Positions 1 through 13,439 of a stretch of DNA of 64,000 nucleotides are shown one piece after another. The DNA comes from Prostheceraeus crozeri. Lineage: Eukaryota; Platyhelminthes; Polycladida; Euryleptidae. The notes beneath the pieces were generated by a model that was not told the origin of the DNA, searched no databases, and was given only the letters and a program-made list of their open reading frames with translations. Made by a program: the position numbers and the translations under genes. The DNA lies in contig CAJQUW010013629.1 in NCBI GenBank assembly GCA_907163375.1, forward strand, positions 154,791 to 218,790. The letters are read 5' to 3'. Position 1 is the first letter of the stretch; every line of letters starts with the position of its first letter.

Positions 1-2800
1 AAGGCTGGAACGTCATTCATCAGTTTTCATTATTTTCATCACTAACAAAAACAGTCATTTACGTGATACATCAATAATTTATTGCAACATTTCAGAATTT
101 GACTATTTCTTTATAAATTGTTATCTCGACACGGATCATCAAATACTGCTATTGATCATATAAGGAAATACAAGGGAATACTCTGATGTGAGAAGAAAAT
201 GAGAAGTTAGGATGTCAATAAAATAATTATTAAATTTCACATAGGATGCTTTCATAATCAGATGAAAAAATTAGGACTAAAAAAGTACATAATGTAGGTA
301 AGGTCCATCATATTTCCAACATACATTCATGAAAGGAAATCTAAAACTGATCAATGAATGTATGTACAACTGGTCATCAATAAGAAAATGAAATATTTCT
401 AGATTCGATACAAAGATTTTCAGATGTTCAGTGGTCAAAAGTTTGTAGACACGTTCATACACAGTACATGAATGCAATCATAAGTACCCCCACCCCCTCC
501 TTTAATCGTATAGAGTGGTTTGTAGTCGTCTCTACCTTATTAATCAATTAATTTCTATGCCAAATCAAATCTAGCATTTTAACCATAGAAATGGGTCTTC
601 ATCTCATGTTTTTGTCTTCTAGATGTCTACGGATAACTATGTAATTTTTCACTACTTCATAGTTTTGACATAGCTATTCAGCCCCTTCCATTCAATACTA
701 TTCTGTTGCCAATTGCGATATCAGATAAAACTGCTTGTAAGAGCTGGCGAAAAAGTAATATCATAGCTGTCGCCACAAATCAACCATTGATTCCATACTT
801 CCCTTATATACTTACTTTGATGCAATCATGCATCCCCGCTCACCATTGTTGAATGTGACAAATCTGCAATCAATACCGTAAGCCAACGACCAATGCCTCA
901 CTGCTGAATTTTTAAACATCCCGAGCTACAGGACACTTTTTTCCTTCCGTCGCTATTCGTCAGACTGGTGCATTACAGTACATGGTGTCGTGGATGTGTT
1001 TATTTGCTTAATTCACGGTGCTTCATTCCTTCAACTGAGTCTTGAGGTAAGTCTGCAAAAAGTCCGAATATCTCTGGTTTTACTTAGATTCATTTATATA
1101 ATATCGTAGTCACTTCAGGGATTCCGAATCTCCGGAATAAAAGTACAAATATTAAGTCATGATCAGTATGGTAGTTCTAGCGGGCCTAACAGTTCTTGTC
1201 GATTCATAAAAAAGTCTATAGGACACTTCGATTCATTGATTCATTTCCGAGAATGGCGTGATCCTTGATTAATTCGAGTTTCAAAACGTAGGCTATACTA
1301 TACGTAATACAGTGAAATATTTTTTGAGACGAATCCATCTCTGTCCCGAAATTCATAATTCATACCTCCTATGTTCTCCAATCAAAAAGTTTCTTCATAC
1401 ATTTCCTTTTGCGATTGTGATTTTCTTTATGCAGATGGTCTGCTTAATCAAATAATCAATAAATATTTGTGGACGTTACTATCTTACAAAAACTAATTTC
1501 AACAAGGCTTGAGTGACCAATAATCTTCACTACTGTAGCCTACAAAAGGTCTACATTTGTCTAAAACCAAAAGTTACAATGGACCCCATCATATGACATG
1601 CACATGCTGCAATCTGACTATTTCTTGCAGATTCAATCTCATATCCTCATCCAAACATTGCAATTTTTGTAAAAATGAATGGGATGTACAGACCACGTCT
1701 GCTTCCAAAAATCGGTGTCTGTAAGGAATCATTCTCCGAAGCTCAAAGCCGGAGCTTCTGCCAGCGAGAAGTATTTTGCTCTCTGTTGCGGTCCAGACTA
1801 TATCAGGAACGCGAAGCACAATTCAATAAACATAATTTTATGTAACTTATCAAGTAAATTTTGCTAGCCTTTCCCACATGCTTTGCAAAAAGGCCAAGTT
1901 ATCTCAGACCTGTTCTGCCGATTAACCGCAACATACACGCATGTATGTCGCACAAAGTGCACCACATTACTGATCGACGGTCAAGGAAAATATTTCAAGA
2001 ATGCGGGATTGACTAATAGCCCATTGAAAATTTAATGACATTATTGAGCCTAAAATAATCAGAGCCATTAAAGAATGAACTTAATTAGGCCTACACATTC
2101 CATCACGCATTTAGCCGGTTAATATTTTAATGCGATCACAGATTATCAGGCCTTTATTTAGTGGCTTGTAACCCGTGATCTATCTATGAGATCTGATTGA
2201 TTTTCCAACGATAGAAGGACATTTTTCGTATTTTCGAATGATCAAAAAATGTGCATAATATTTGATTTTCTTCAACTGATTCATGTAATTTTGCAACTTT
2301 TTTCATATATTTCTTGCTTTTAGACAATTTTTCGGACTTTAACTTTCAAACATGCAAGGCTGAAGTAGCTGCTGACTTTTCAGACGTGATATTTTCAAAA
2401 ACTGTGCACTCTCAATTAATTAGCAAGTAATTTTGAGATTTTGTTATCGACACGTTTTGAATAATATTTCAATAAACACCAATTACAAGAATCTGACAGA
2501 ATTAACTGTACAATGTGAAGAAGAAGCAAGTTGAATAATTTGCTGACGAATAATGCAAAGTCACAAATTGAGTCAAATTAAACCAGATGAATAAACTTCT
2601 GCCGTGGTATAATCCGATGGTGATGTCTTCAATACGGAGGTAGCATCAGTGCGTTGCACTGTCATTGCTGTCCTTTGAATCAAGAAATATCGAGACCTTG
2701 ATTCTGCTGTGTTATACCTGATTTTGCTGGAAACATCAGACACAAACTTTATAACTGACGGTTACCATGCGTCCTTTGTTTCTACACAAACTGATACAAA
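1..2800. other. no gene or element recognised
   Basis: AT-rich sequence with only short open frames in all six frames. The longest overlapping pair lies around 1589-1867 on both strands; neither translation matches a family I recognise and neither has convincing splice sites. It may be intergenic or intronic. Confidence 0.4.
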
Positions 2801-3092
2801 GAGGTAATGCGAAGGAATTCTTCTGGCCATCACGGTCCTCGTCTATTGTGGCAGTTTTTCTGGTTTCTCTTGTTGATATTTCTTGCTAACTTGGTGTCAT
2901 CGTGCTATTGCATTAACATGTGCATTTTGATATCATGGTTTCCATCATGGTTGTTGCTTCTCATTTCTTGCTTCAAATTGACGTCCTTGAAAATTTCAGT
3001 CTGATAAATCCACTAAATACAACTTTCTAGAATTTCATGAATCAGATGATGACAATGAAGTATTTTTGATCGTAGTAAAGTTCAAGAAATAA

Positions 3093-4130
3093 AGGGTGGG
3101 TTGCTCAACTCGTTTGTAACTCTACTTTCGACGTAAAATTTGCTCCTGACTGAAAATCATGTTGCTCAACCTGGTCATAGTTTAATACAAGCTTTGCTAC
3201 CAGCTTTGCGATCGGCTTTTTACAATGCAGATTTTACGACCAGCTTTACGACTGACTTTGCTATCGACTTGTTTCTCAACACTGATAGTAACTGCGGTGA
3301 CGTCACGCGCTTGCTACCGATCGGAGTTACAACAATGGAATTGACTGCTACTGGAAATTCCAGTAGCAAATCAATTCAATTGTAAGAAACTCGACTGCTC
3401 GCATTGACCATGGATGTCTTCGATGCTTTGGACGTCTACGACATTGTCTGCGAGCAGCGACGACGAACCCTTCCAAGTCGAGTTAACCCTCAATTGTTTT
3501 ACAGCGATGAAGAATCTAGAAACTGTTATAGAATGGCCAAGAGGTTGTTTTTAAAATTTGAGGATCTCATGGCATCGTATATAGAAGAAAGGAAGAAGAC
3601 TTGGGATCTGTCGAGACACAGTATTCGGGCTGTTTTATCAGATTTTCACAATGTGTATAAGGGTGCGGTTTGCAAATTAATCCATCAAACAGCAATCACG
3701 ATTTGTAATCTTCGAGGTCAAATGATTAGACGGTTTTGAAAATTCAGTTCTAAAATTTGAACTGGATTATAATCTGTCGCCAGGTGTCTTACTAGGTAAT
3801 AATGGTGATCCCTACCGAAGATATATATTAACACCACTACTGAATCCTGTCACACGTCAACAGAAGCGGTACAACAAGTCACGCAAAAGAACCGGAATCA
3901 TTGTTGAAAGATTATTTGGTGTTTTAAAGCGCTAATTTCTTTGTTTTCATGTCTGTATTCGATTTTGTCCAGTTAGATGCTGTCTTGTCATAATTGTATC
4001 ATCTATTCTACATAATTACCAACAGAGACGAGCAAAATGACTCTGACAACGAAGACACTGATGTTGAATTAGAATCGACGACTTAGAGTATTTCTGACGT
4101 CAGTGATAGCCTTATTCGACAAAATTTTAT
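3093..4130 (+). pseudogene. PIF/Harbinger transposase relic
   Basis: The open frame at 3404-3739 has the N-terminal HARBI1-like pattern (SRVNPQLFYSDEESRNCYRM near residues 25-44). After a gap, 3780-4030 encodes the C-terminal part: a block reading LTPLLNPVTRQQKRYNKSH, then VERLFGVLKR with the expected catalytic Glu, then an LHNYQQRR-like end. The central catalytic region is missing, the usual Asp of the GDxG motif reads Asn (LLGNNGDP), and a stop follows the GVLKR block. A possible left end is the TAA followed by AGGGTGGGTTGCTC near 3090; no matching right inverted repeat was found. The family is a cut-and-paste DNA transposon; this copy is internally deleted and dead. Confidence 0.75.
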
Positions 4131-4209
4131 TGATAGGCATTTTTAGATGCTTCGATGTATTGTTACTGGTAGCAGCGCATCGTTTCTTTCAATCTAGACA
4201 TTGAATTGA

Positions 4210-5810
4210 AAATATATCATTTTCGATAGAATGCCTTTTTATTCAGCTTTTTTCAGGTTAATGAGAAATACGCAGAAAAGGGCAAATAACACTTTTCGAA
4301 AATGTTCGAAATCAAGATAAAACGAATCCTGGTAAACGAATCCTTTTAAATCCACTGATATGGTTAATTATGGCAAGAAAGATTTCCATCGATATGAAAT
4401 CATTTAGATCCCATCTGTAGTCCACGAGCTAGGTCACTGAGGAAAGGTATATGTTTATAACCTGAAGGGCCACCACTCACAGAATTCACAAATTTTGAAA
4501 AATGAGTGCGATAGAGTCAAATATCGTTCATTATCTAGCACAATTGGTGGCAAAATTCAAGGGAGAAATGTCTCAAATTTAGTGATTAAAATAAACTGAG
4601 TGTCCGGATAATTTCTGATCGGTGTAATTGGAATAACATATCTGGTCAGTATAAAAAATAGCGCGAAAATTCGATGAAGCAGTCCGGAAATCATCCGGAA
4701 AAATATTTCCGGAAGCTGGAAATCTGGCCGCCACCCTGTATATATAAATATACATTCATCGAAAGTTCATTCTGCAAGTAAAGCGTATGAAACTTAACCT
4801 TTAAATTTCGGATGTAGTGGCACACTTCTTCGACATGGACCAAGATGAAACAAAAGTCATGTTGCTGGATGATTGCGCCACGTTTTGGACTCCTTTTCCG
4901 CAGTCATGCAAATTTCGTAGTAAAATCATGGATCAGTACTGCCTATTGGTTAGAGCATTGACTTAACGATTAATAAATTTATAAACTAGTATTTAAATAT
5001 ATCGGCAAGGCGATCGGGAAGATAAGATGTAGGAGTCTATTTGGAGTCTATTTGGAATATTCATCCTTAGCTCATCCTTTAGGACAAATTTCCCTTACTT
5101 AAACATTAAGAAGCATCGGATGAGCATGTAGCATGCACTTTTGTAGGAATAATATGATTTATGAGGCATAATATTCATATTCTATATTGTCAAGTTTTGG
5201 ATGACATACAGAAAGATAAGTTCTATGTATTTAACATTTGTAAAATGTCTTTTAATTGTTTGGTCTTTTCTATGTACCCCAATTCATGTTTATTTTGAAT
5301 CTCCAAAGTCATCGGTTCTGCCATCACACATTCATCTGTTAGGTGAAGTTCCTATGCATAGTAGTGAATAATGAATCTAATACTGATCAGTAACATTCAT
5401 TGTTACTAATTTTATCCAAATAGTTAAATTTAGTTGAAATAGCCTTGTAGCCTTGCGATGATCTTAGTAGCATTTACGTTTTCGCATGCTTTTCCGATCT
5501 CAAGATATTTACGTGATGCCAACGTTTTTTACTTAGCTTTTAAGATATGAAGCGGATGAAATATCTGCACGTCGAATCAAGTTGCAATACAGCAAACAAG
5601 CAGCTGGAGAGTCCCTATTCTAGTTTTGCCTGTTTTTTCCACAAGTGATATGACAGTTAAGATAATTTAGTTGTAGGAATGCCTATTTCAGCCCCTCGAC
5701 AATTTGAGAAATGAAATACTCGCTTCAGGTCCGTGTTTGCAACTTCGTATAGCTCTAAAGAATTGGACTCGACTTACGTCCATATACAGGGTCAGTTGAA
5801 CTTATTTCAG
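4210..5810. other. no gene recognised
   Basis: AT-rich sequence without a credible open frame. Around 4680-4735 there are three close copies of a TCCGGAAA-type motif in both orientations, perhaps the end of an unrecognised transposon. A short direct duplication (GGAGTCTATTT) lies at 5030-5055. Confidence 0.35.
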
Positions 5811-5815
5811 TTTGC

Positions 5816-6925
5816 AATTTTCCACGTTGTAAACAAAAAGATAGCTCTCCCTCAATTTAGACGATTTATTTATTTTTTTAAAAAATAAAGTTCCCCGACG
5901 CGTTTCGTCACGGTGGACAGTATCAAGGGGGTAAGTAAATGAACAGGCAGTTGGCTTAAATATAAAAATGATTAGGCAGTGACGACTCGTTAGATCAATT
6001 CATGTTTGCGGTTGATTTGTGGCTTGTTCAACGCTATGAAGCGTGCTTCGGCCATTTTAGTTTGCATCGAATTCTTTTGTTTATTTAGGACAGAAAGCTG
6101 AAAATTATCGATGTTCATCATTCTATCGACATGGTCAGTCAAACCATGTTCAGATAGTGCACTTTTACGATCTTGACAGTTCAAACTACGTCTGTGTTCA
6201 TCATGCCGTAACTTTAAAGGTCGGCAAGTTTGACCAATGTAATTTTTATGACAAATTTTACATTCAAAATTATACACAATGTTTTTATCGTTACACATAT
6301 ATTTAGGTCCAATATCCCTGCACAGTTTACAATTACATTTGTTATTGTTTTCAATAGTATTTATGCTATTAACTAAAGTTTGACCGGGTTTGCAGGTAAC
6401 ACGAACAGGAAGTTCATACTTACTGACCAGTTTATTAATTTTTCTTAAGTAGCTATCACTAATGAAATCAACACAAAGGTTAATTTGATTTTCATTACTT
6501 TTAGTATTGGATTTTGATTTTGGTGTAATTGAGTTAGGCTTAAATCCATTTTCATACAGACGTTTTTTCATTACATTAACTGACTCTAAGGAAGTATCCG
6601 AACAAAGATCTTGCACATATTTAATACTACTGAGTACAAAATTATTTTTATGTGATTTGGCAACCAACTATCTTTACGCATCGTAATTCCAGAATGACAG
6701 GATTTACTATACCATTTATACCGCAACCTTTGACTTACGGAAATACTTATATCCAAAAAATTCAAGTAACCGTTTTCAGGAATTTCAATTGTGAAATTGA
6801 TGTTATTGTTTGCTGAATTAAAGAGATGTAATATATCCTGAAAAAACGTTTCACTTTTTGGATATGGTCCCAAGATTATATCATCGATATACCGCTTGTA
6901 AATTCCTGATTTCCGCAGCATTCCT
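5816..6925 (-). mobile_element. Penelope-like element, 5'-truncated (family B, copy 1)
   Basis: The minus strand encodes the end of a Penelope-type reverse transcriptase (RYIDDIILG, the YxDD palm motif, near 6890) and, in another frame, a 225-residue stretch (5990-6667) with the PLE Cys-rich linker (CNCKLC) followed by a GIY-YIG endonuclease start (NIVYNFECKICHKNYIGQT) and its usual Arg/His continuation. A frameshift lies between the two frames near 6600-6667. Only about 1.1 kb of the 3' part remains, the common outcome of incomplete reverse transcription. The 3' untranslated part (5816-5989) holds a hammerhead-like motif. A second copy of the same family lies at 52611-53009. Confidence 0.85.
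5893..5931 (-). ncRNA. hammerhead-like ribozyme motif, PLE family B copy 1
   Basis: On the minus strand a CCCC strand is followed by a variant core (CTTGATAC in place of the usual CTGATGA), a GTC/GAC stem II, the invariant GAAA, a self-complementary CGCG helix III, TC at the expected cleavage position and a GGGG strand that pairs with the first. PLE 3' regions are known to carry hammerhead ribozymes. The core differs from consensus, so activity is doubtful, but the architecture fits. Confidence 0.5.
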
Positions 6926-6929
6926 TATT

Positions 6930-9150
6930 TCAGTTTGGTTTTATATTCTTGGATATATCGAAATTTTCGATAGACACTCATTGGACTACATTGAGCTTCT
7001 CGCATTGACTTATTGACTTCCATCTCACTTGATATGTAACATATTTGTTGGAGAATGACGTTTAAGGAGACCAACAATTTTAGGAATATTATACACATAA
7101 TCTTATATACAATTCAAGGAAAAGACAGTTTTTGTCGCTAAAAGTACAATTTCAATGAAGTTCCTAATTTAACAATCTGAGTCTTCCTAAGATTGAAATA
7201 TCGCAGAATCTCAGCTTATGACGGTCACATCATGACATCGCATGTTTTATTGAAGGTAGTTCTTGTAAATAGTCGCATTAACAGACTTGAAGATGCGAAC
7301 ATGAGGTTACACAATTACGCAGTTGAGATATCAAGAGTGATAAGATTTCTCATCCTCTATTTATCTCATAATCGGAAGACACGTGGGCGACAAATTGTGC
7401 TATGCCTTCGTAAATTTATTGCAAATCGAAATTGAACTGCGCAACAGCATCAAATAGGTAATTAATGTCATGTCCGCAATAGAAGATCCACTTCCGAGTG
7501 TCAAACTTACACATATGTCGCACCTGCACATGATTTTCAAATGATGTTCGATAATTACTGGGTATTTTGAAACGAATATAGAATTGAATGGATGGGAATA
7601 TGCGCCTTTATTCCACGCTCACTCTTTAATGTTTCGAGCAACAGGAATCCAGGTATTTCACACGCAGCAGCTGATTGAATGATTCAGGTAAGATCACATT
7701 TTGAAGTTGTGGCAAAATAAGCGGATAATTACTTTCCTCAGTTCAATGTATGATTAATGTAGATCAATGTATGAGAAGTTCTTGAGCGCGAAAAAATCCT
7801 ATTATTCAAGCTGAAGCTCAGCTTACAATTAAAATGCACATACATGTGCTTGTACAATTGTATGTGGACGTTATTTTGGAAATTCCATATGATAGTTATC
7901 AAACTAAATTGATTTGTACAAAAATCACTTTACTAAATGAGTTATATATTCCATAGAAATATATTGTTTTTCTAAAGTGGACTAGAATGGACTCAAGGTC
8001 GCGGCACATCCTGGGTAGCTAATTTGGGGCATGAATCACCAATGAAAAGCTTAGATTTGCACATGTGACTGATCATAACCCAATGTGCATCTATAAGTGT
8101 ATCTAAGTGAAAATGCGTGAGATTTTTGTGCCACTAATATGCATTGCATGAAGCTTTACTTCCATTCTAGAGGTTTTATTATCATTGATTTAGTGATGCA
8201 TTCAGATGCAATTCAAATTCAGCAATTAAAAAAGAAACGCAGCTTCTTATTGTATGTCAGCAAATATATCATGCAATTACATCATCAGAAAAGATGTGTA
8301 TTCTGCACGTTGTGCACGAAGGACGCTAGTAGACCGAGATGAGGGACCCACCGGTTCACTTTGTGTTCCAGTCTGCTTAGCAAAGCCGTTCAACTGTGTG
8401 TCTATCCGAGGTCTGGGGCGTTAATTTCGAAGGAGTTCATCTTTCCATGTAAAGGCTTCTAAGTCAGCCGAGATTCAGGGGCCACAAATGGGTCTCACCC
8501 TCCTATATTTCCCAAATCAGAAATTACAAAGACTTACATCAATGATGCTCAGAAAGCGCTAACGATTTGAGAAAACTGAGTCTATGACACGCACTAACTT
8601 TCACAAATAGAGAGACAGGAATGCTCAGAGTTATACAAGGACTAAAAACACTGCAGCAACGAAGATTCCATGCCGGCGAAGTTAACTGCTGCAACGACAG
8701 TCGTGACGTTACCCGAGGATTTCTTGAGCGCGCCGGGCGAAAGAGGAAGAACACCGATGCGGATGATGTGCGGGAGTTAGAAGCCAAGAAGAAAACAATG
8801 GAGGAAGTTGTTGGAGTCCACTAGTGGAGCTGGCAACGCACAGGCGGGCTGGGAGGACAGAGCAAGAGATGAATTTTGCTCTGCTCTCTGATGAGTAATC
8901 AGTGGAGGACAACGGCTAGAGATTCAAAGAAACAAATCACCGCACTCGAAAAAGAAATCGAGAAAAAGTGCATGAATCTCTTATCTTCGACTGAAAACCT
9001 GTGATGACTTATTCAAATTTTTAGCAATATGTAATCTATTGGCAAACATACACATTTTCGCTCCTGAACTGCATGTTTGCCAATTCATGATTATTCCTAA
9101 CTATTGTTTTTGATGCGCATTTAATATCCAATAATGTTAGGCTCTACAAG
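6930..9150. other. no gene recognised
   Basis: Only short open frames on both strands (for example 7193-7435 and 8621-8824 on the plus strand). The frame at 8621-8824 ends in a Lys/Glu-rich helix-like stretch, but nothing around it supports a gene. GC content rises around 8600-8900, where the sequence may be a repeat I cannot place. Confidence 0.3.
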
Positions 9151-9174
9151 GTCTCAAACGTGCACATTCACAAG

Positions 9175-9290
9175 CAGAGTTGGAAGTGGGTCAACGAAAC
9201 TTGACCCATGACCCACCTGACTCACCGACTTTTCACGTAAACATGACCCATGACCCACCTGACCCACCACATCTTTGACCCACATGCTGC
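9175..9290 (+). repeat. GACCCAC-rich repeat, half copy
   Basis: Starts with GAGTTGGAAGTGGGTCA and continues with several copies of TGACCCAYGACCCACCTGA. It matches the left half of the repeat at 10880-11029 in the same orientation, but lacks that copy's inverted right end. Confidence 0.6.
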
Positions 9291-10879
9291 AAGGGTGAAT
9301 GATGTGCGTGCAATTTCCTTTTCTGGTATCACATTTAGTTTCATTTTCATTCAGGATTCTATGTCTATCTAGGTAGAGGCCTCGTAGTATCAAAATCATT
9401 TTTGAGATTTGTTATGAAGATTCAAGTCTATCAGATCACTTATCACATGATAAAAGACATGCAACCTCATCAAAATTATCTTTTAATCAAAGTTCATGTA
9501 CAACAAATGCCTAACAAAATAAAATGTAAAAAACTAAATAAACTAAATAAATAACTAAAAAAAACTAAACTAAATGAATAAAACTAATAAAATGTAGACT
9601 TTTCTGTTTCTTTTTATAATTTTTGACTATCCTTTTTAGTGCCACCTCCTTAACTCGTACAGAGAGTTTTTGTTAAGTTGAGGGCCCTACAGACTAAATT
9701 TCAAATGTTGCATTTCTTAATCAAATGAAGCTAGAAAATAAGATTGCAGTAGGCCTTAATCATTTTTTCGTACATTTATTGTGTTAGATACTGCATGTGT
9801 GAAAATTATCCAACAAAAAATCGTCAAACTAATATTTTGTTGCTTCTGATGGCAATCGATTCAAGTTTCATTAACTTCCGCTAATGCTAGATTTAAGTAG
9901 AAAGTTGCATATTTGATGTAAGAATGATATTCATTGAAAAGCAAATGGAGTAAGCATGCACAACGTGTGAATATTATTATAATAGTATTATAATTCAAGC
10001 TTCCATTACATATAGATGAACTGATATATGCACGAGTACGTCGTGATAACAACCATTAGTGACATCATGTAAATATTCCTATTTTTATTGATACCAAATC
10101 AAAATATCAAAGCGAAACTTTTTAATGATACGAAGTGACAAAAAATATCTCCTCACAGACCTCTGCCGTAATAAGTCTGTGTGAAAGGGATAAGTCTATA
10201 TCAATGACCATCGCATGTATTATCGTACGTATTTCAGATTATCATGTATCGAATGAGCAATGAGATGCATGGAATATGTATGATGCGAAAGAAGATTGAA
10301 CGGCTAAATAATTTAGAATTGGAGCATGTATATTATCAAGATATTTTGATCAATTGCATATTTCGAAAATATTTAGTCTCTGATCAATCTTTACCGGAGA
10401 TTTATCATTCTAATCTCTACCAGAGGATATTTTCTACGAAAGACCAACAAAATCAAACGAAACAAACAAAACGAAGGTCAGCTGGCATTGCAAGAAAAAT
10501 TTCAAGATGAATAGAACCTCTGAATACTTGACTTCTTCAGCAGCTGTACCTCTGAAATCAAGGTCACACATCATTGGGATTCGTCAGATATAGCGACAGA
10601 GAATCGAGCAGACACAATTGTACTCAAACAACTTCTTTCCACCAACCAACATCTCTCAGTAGACAGCAGCAATTGTTTTCGAGCCTTTAATTTCTGTGAA
10701 TTCCGCCCCCCTTTCGAAACTGTATGATGCGTGTGAAAGTCAAAAGTGTTGCATATTTTGACTGTATGCATCCATCACCCCTTTCAGTGACACTGACTTA
10801 ATCATTTTTCATGAATGATAAGAATACGAAAAATGAAGTTTACTGTATTTGAGATTGCCAAATCTATCATGGGTCAAAC

Positions 10880-11029
10880 TGGTTGGAAGTGGGTCAGCGA
10901 AGTCTGACCCACGGCATATGTGACCCACGACCCACCTGACCCACCAACTTTTCGAAAAACCTTACCCACGACCCACGTGATCCACGCGATTTTGTGACCC
11001 ACTTGACCCACGACCCACTTCCAACTCTG
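10880..11029. repeat. GACCCAC-rich MITE-like repeat with inverted ends
   Basis: The left end GGTTGGAAGTGGGTCA and the right end TGACCCACTTCCAACTC are inverted copies of each other. Between them lie many GACCCAC/GTGGGTC units. The total of about 150 bp and the inverted ends suggest a small non-autonomous DNA element. Confidence 0.55.
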
Positions 11030-11984
11030 TTCACAAGAAGACATTTTCTCCGCAAAATAACGATATTTTCCATTTTGTGCACGTTTAACTTTCTAGTTAT
11101 CCCGGGAATTTTGTAGAAAGGCCCGGGAATCGCCCAGGAATTCAGTTACCGAAATCTGACCGACATCCTGCTATAATCTCTGAATCAATGCATCAATGAC
11201 CTGTTGGCGCTAATTGAAGAAGAAACGGCACATAGCGGTAATACAACAAAGAAGGGTGAGCCGAAATAATTAAACCCAAAGATGGCTGCATGGATTCATC
11301 TCCTCAAAGGTAAGTTTTCATTGTATGCGTCCATTATTGCGAAGAATCTCTTGTGACTAAGATGTCGCAAATAGCTTATGTCTAGAGCTTATGTTAGAAC
11401 TAAACCTTTAATCATACTGAATAGAGGGAAGGGCTTTTAACCATCAAATAATGAATTAAATTTATAATTAATCAATGGTAGCTAATACAAAATAGAATGA
11501 AGAAACCTTGGACTGAGGCATAGAATAAATTTGCGTCCGCGCGAGGACCTGTCGCCATCGTCAACAAGATTCTTCGTTTGATTCGGATATGTTCGGGTTA
11601 TTTGTTATTTTTTTATGATATCAGACTTGGAGCAAATAAGCTTTTACTCGGTAAATTACAAGTACAAAGACTTCCACTATTTTCTCAAAAGAATGAATCT
11701 CAAAGAAATACATCTCAAACACTATTGCAATTATATTTCAAATCAATGTCTGTTCATATCTCGAAAATTCTGTCCATTACTTCATAGGAGATTTCTTCCA
11801 AACGAAAGCGAAAATCTGTCAACAAAATTATTCATGCACAAGTAGGACTCGAAAAGCATGCTTTAATACCAAAATATGATTTTATTTTATCATTTTCATG
11901 TTTTGAATTTTAGCTACCTATTAAATGAATCTTAATGAGCCTTAAAGTCTGTTTAATTAGGTTTATTTAGGTGCGATTCAGGTG

Positions 11985-13145
11985 CAGTCAGGGTACTTGC
12001 AATGGACTTTGAAAGGGCCTTCAATCGCCTTCCTCATTCGACCATATTGACAACTGCAATCACTCAAGACCTTCATAAACAAGCAATCAGGTGGTTATAA
12101 AGTTATTTATCTGAAAGACGACAATGTATCCATCCGTCTTCATCTCTTTCTGCGTGGTCCACTCTACCCAGTGGAGTGCCACAAGGTAGTGTCTTGGGGC
12201 CCCTACTTTTCTGTTTGGCGTCCTCTGCCCTTAAACCTGCTCATCACAATTCAATGTTTGTTGTTTTTACATGATCAAGTATGTTGACGATGTTACGGTC
12301 CTACACTTCGTTCGACGGCAAAAAGATGACCGACTTCAATCAGAAGTTGACATTGGTCGTCTAGCATTGGACTAAATCTGAACAGTTCCAAATGCACGAT
12401 TACAGATTGTGTGATAAAACGAACACTATCACTTCATACACCGATGCTAAATCACAACGAAATCTCACATTCCGACGGAGTAAAGTTGCTTGGTGTCTTA
12501 TTTGCCTCAGATTTGCGTTGGAACTGTCACTTCAACTATGCTACTAAGAAGGCCTACCAAAGTTTGTTCATCATCAGAAATCTGAAACGCTCTGGTTGTA
12601 ACCATTCAATTATATGTCATGCATACAATTCCCTAATCCGAATTATTATGCTCTACTCTCATCCTGCTATCTGCCCCTCTCTATCTACACGAGCAATTAT
12701 ACAAAGTAGAGAGAAGAGTCATACGCATCATACACGGGACTTCGATGTGTTCTCTACAAACAGAAGCCGATCGGTCGGGTGTACTCCCGTTTTCTCAAGA
12801 TACAAAGGGAATGTCCAAAAGGAATGTAGTCATACGCATTCATACACGGGACTTCGATGTGTCTCTACAACAGAAGCCGATCGACGGGTCACTCCCTGTT
12901 TCTCAAGATCCAAAGGGAATGTAGATAACCTCTAAGAGTCTTGTTCCAAAGGAGACAACCCACTCGGCGCAATCCGCTAACTCTTCGCCCGCCGCAGTCG
13001 CGCACTCGGAGATTATCAAAATTGTTCATCAAGTTTTACACGTGGTGTAACAGCTCATTCTATGCATTGCAATCAACTGTTTCTGTGTTACGCTCTTGCC
13101 GCAATTCGCAAGACGAATAAAGTCTCTATTATTATTATTATTTAG
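11985..13145 (+). pseudogene. LINE reverse transcriptase relic (CR1/Jockey-like family, copy A)
   Basis: Plus-strand frames give recognisable RT blocks in order: MDFERAFNRLPHSTI (near 12003), SGVPQGSVLGPLLFC (near 12171), KYVDDVTVLHFVR (YVDD box near 12275), then LLGVLFASDLRWNCHFNY within the open frame 12411-12935 and a downstream VERRVIRIIHG-like block. The blocks sit in different frames, so several frameshifts and stops have accumulated. The 3' end is marked by GAATAAAGTCT followed by (ATT)n at 13120-13143. The endonuclease part is missing. A second relic of the same family lies at 22890-24010 (shared motif LLFC followed by SSLKPA/SALKPA). Confidence 0.8.
12718..12922 (+). repeat. 111-bp tandem duplication inside LINE copy A
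   Basis: A segment starting GTCATACGCATCATACACGG and ending AAGGGAATGT occurs twice, offset by 111 bp (starts at 12718 and 12829), with small indels between the copies. The LINE sequence is normally present once here. Confidence 0.75.
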
Positions 13146-13439
13146 TATATACGAATACATTTCCGGTGCGTACTGTCGGTATTTTATAGTTAAGTTCAAT
13201 TTCCTCATTTCAGTAATGGGTTCCGAGAAAATTTCCGACCGTGTCGCCAAGTGTGAGCAAGATTGTGATAAGATATAGATTGAACTCCTTACGAAAGTCA
13301 TTTGGTAACTGTTGTAGCAAAATCTCTAACATTTCCTTTTAATATAGCCTGCTGATTGTAATAACCGATATTTTGATTTTTCAGCAACTGGCACCAGTAG
13401 GTATACGGCTGAATTAACTGAACTAATTATCCGGATTAC

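Noticed and set aside
1589-1867. Overlapping 76- and 62-residue frames on opposite strands
   Set aside because: Neither has splice signals or a family match; mutual overlap on both strands is usual for a locally stop-poor stretch.
11283-11311. ATGGCTGCATGGATTC followed by a GTAAGT donor, a possible first coding exon on the plus strand
   Set aside because: Only nine codons, with no credible following exon; the sites can occur by chance.
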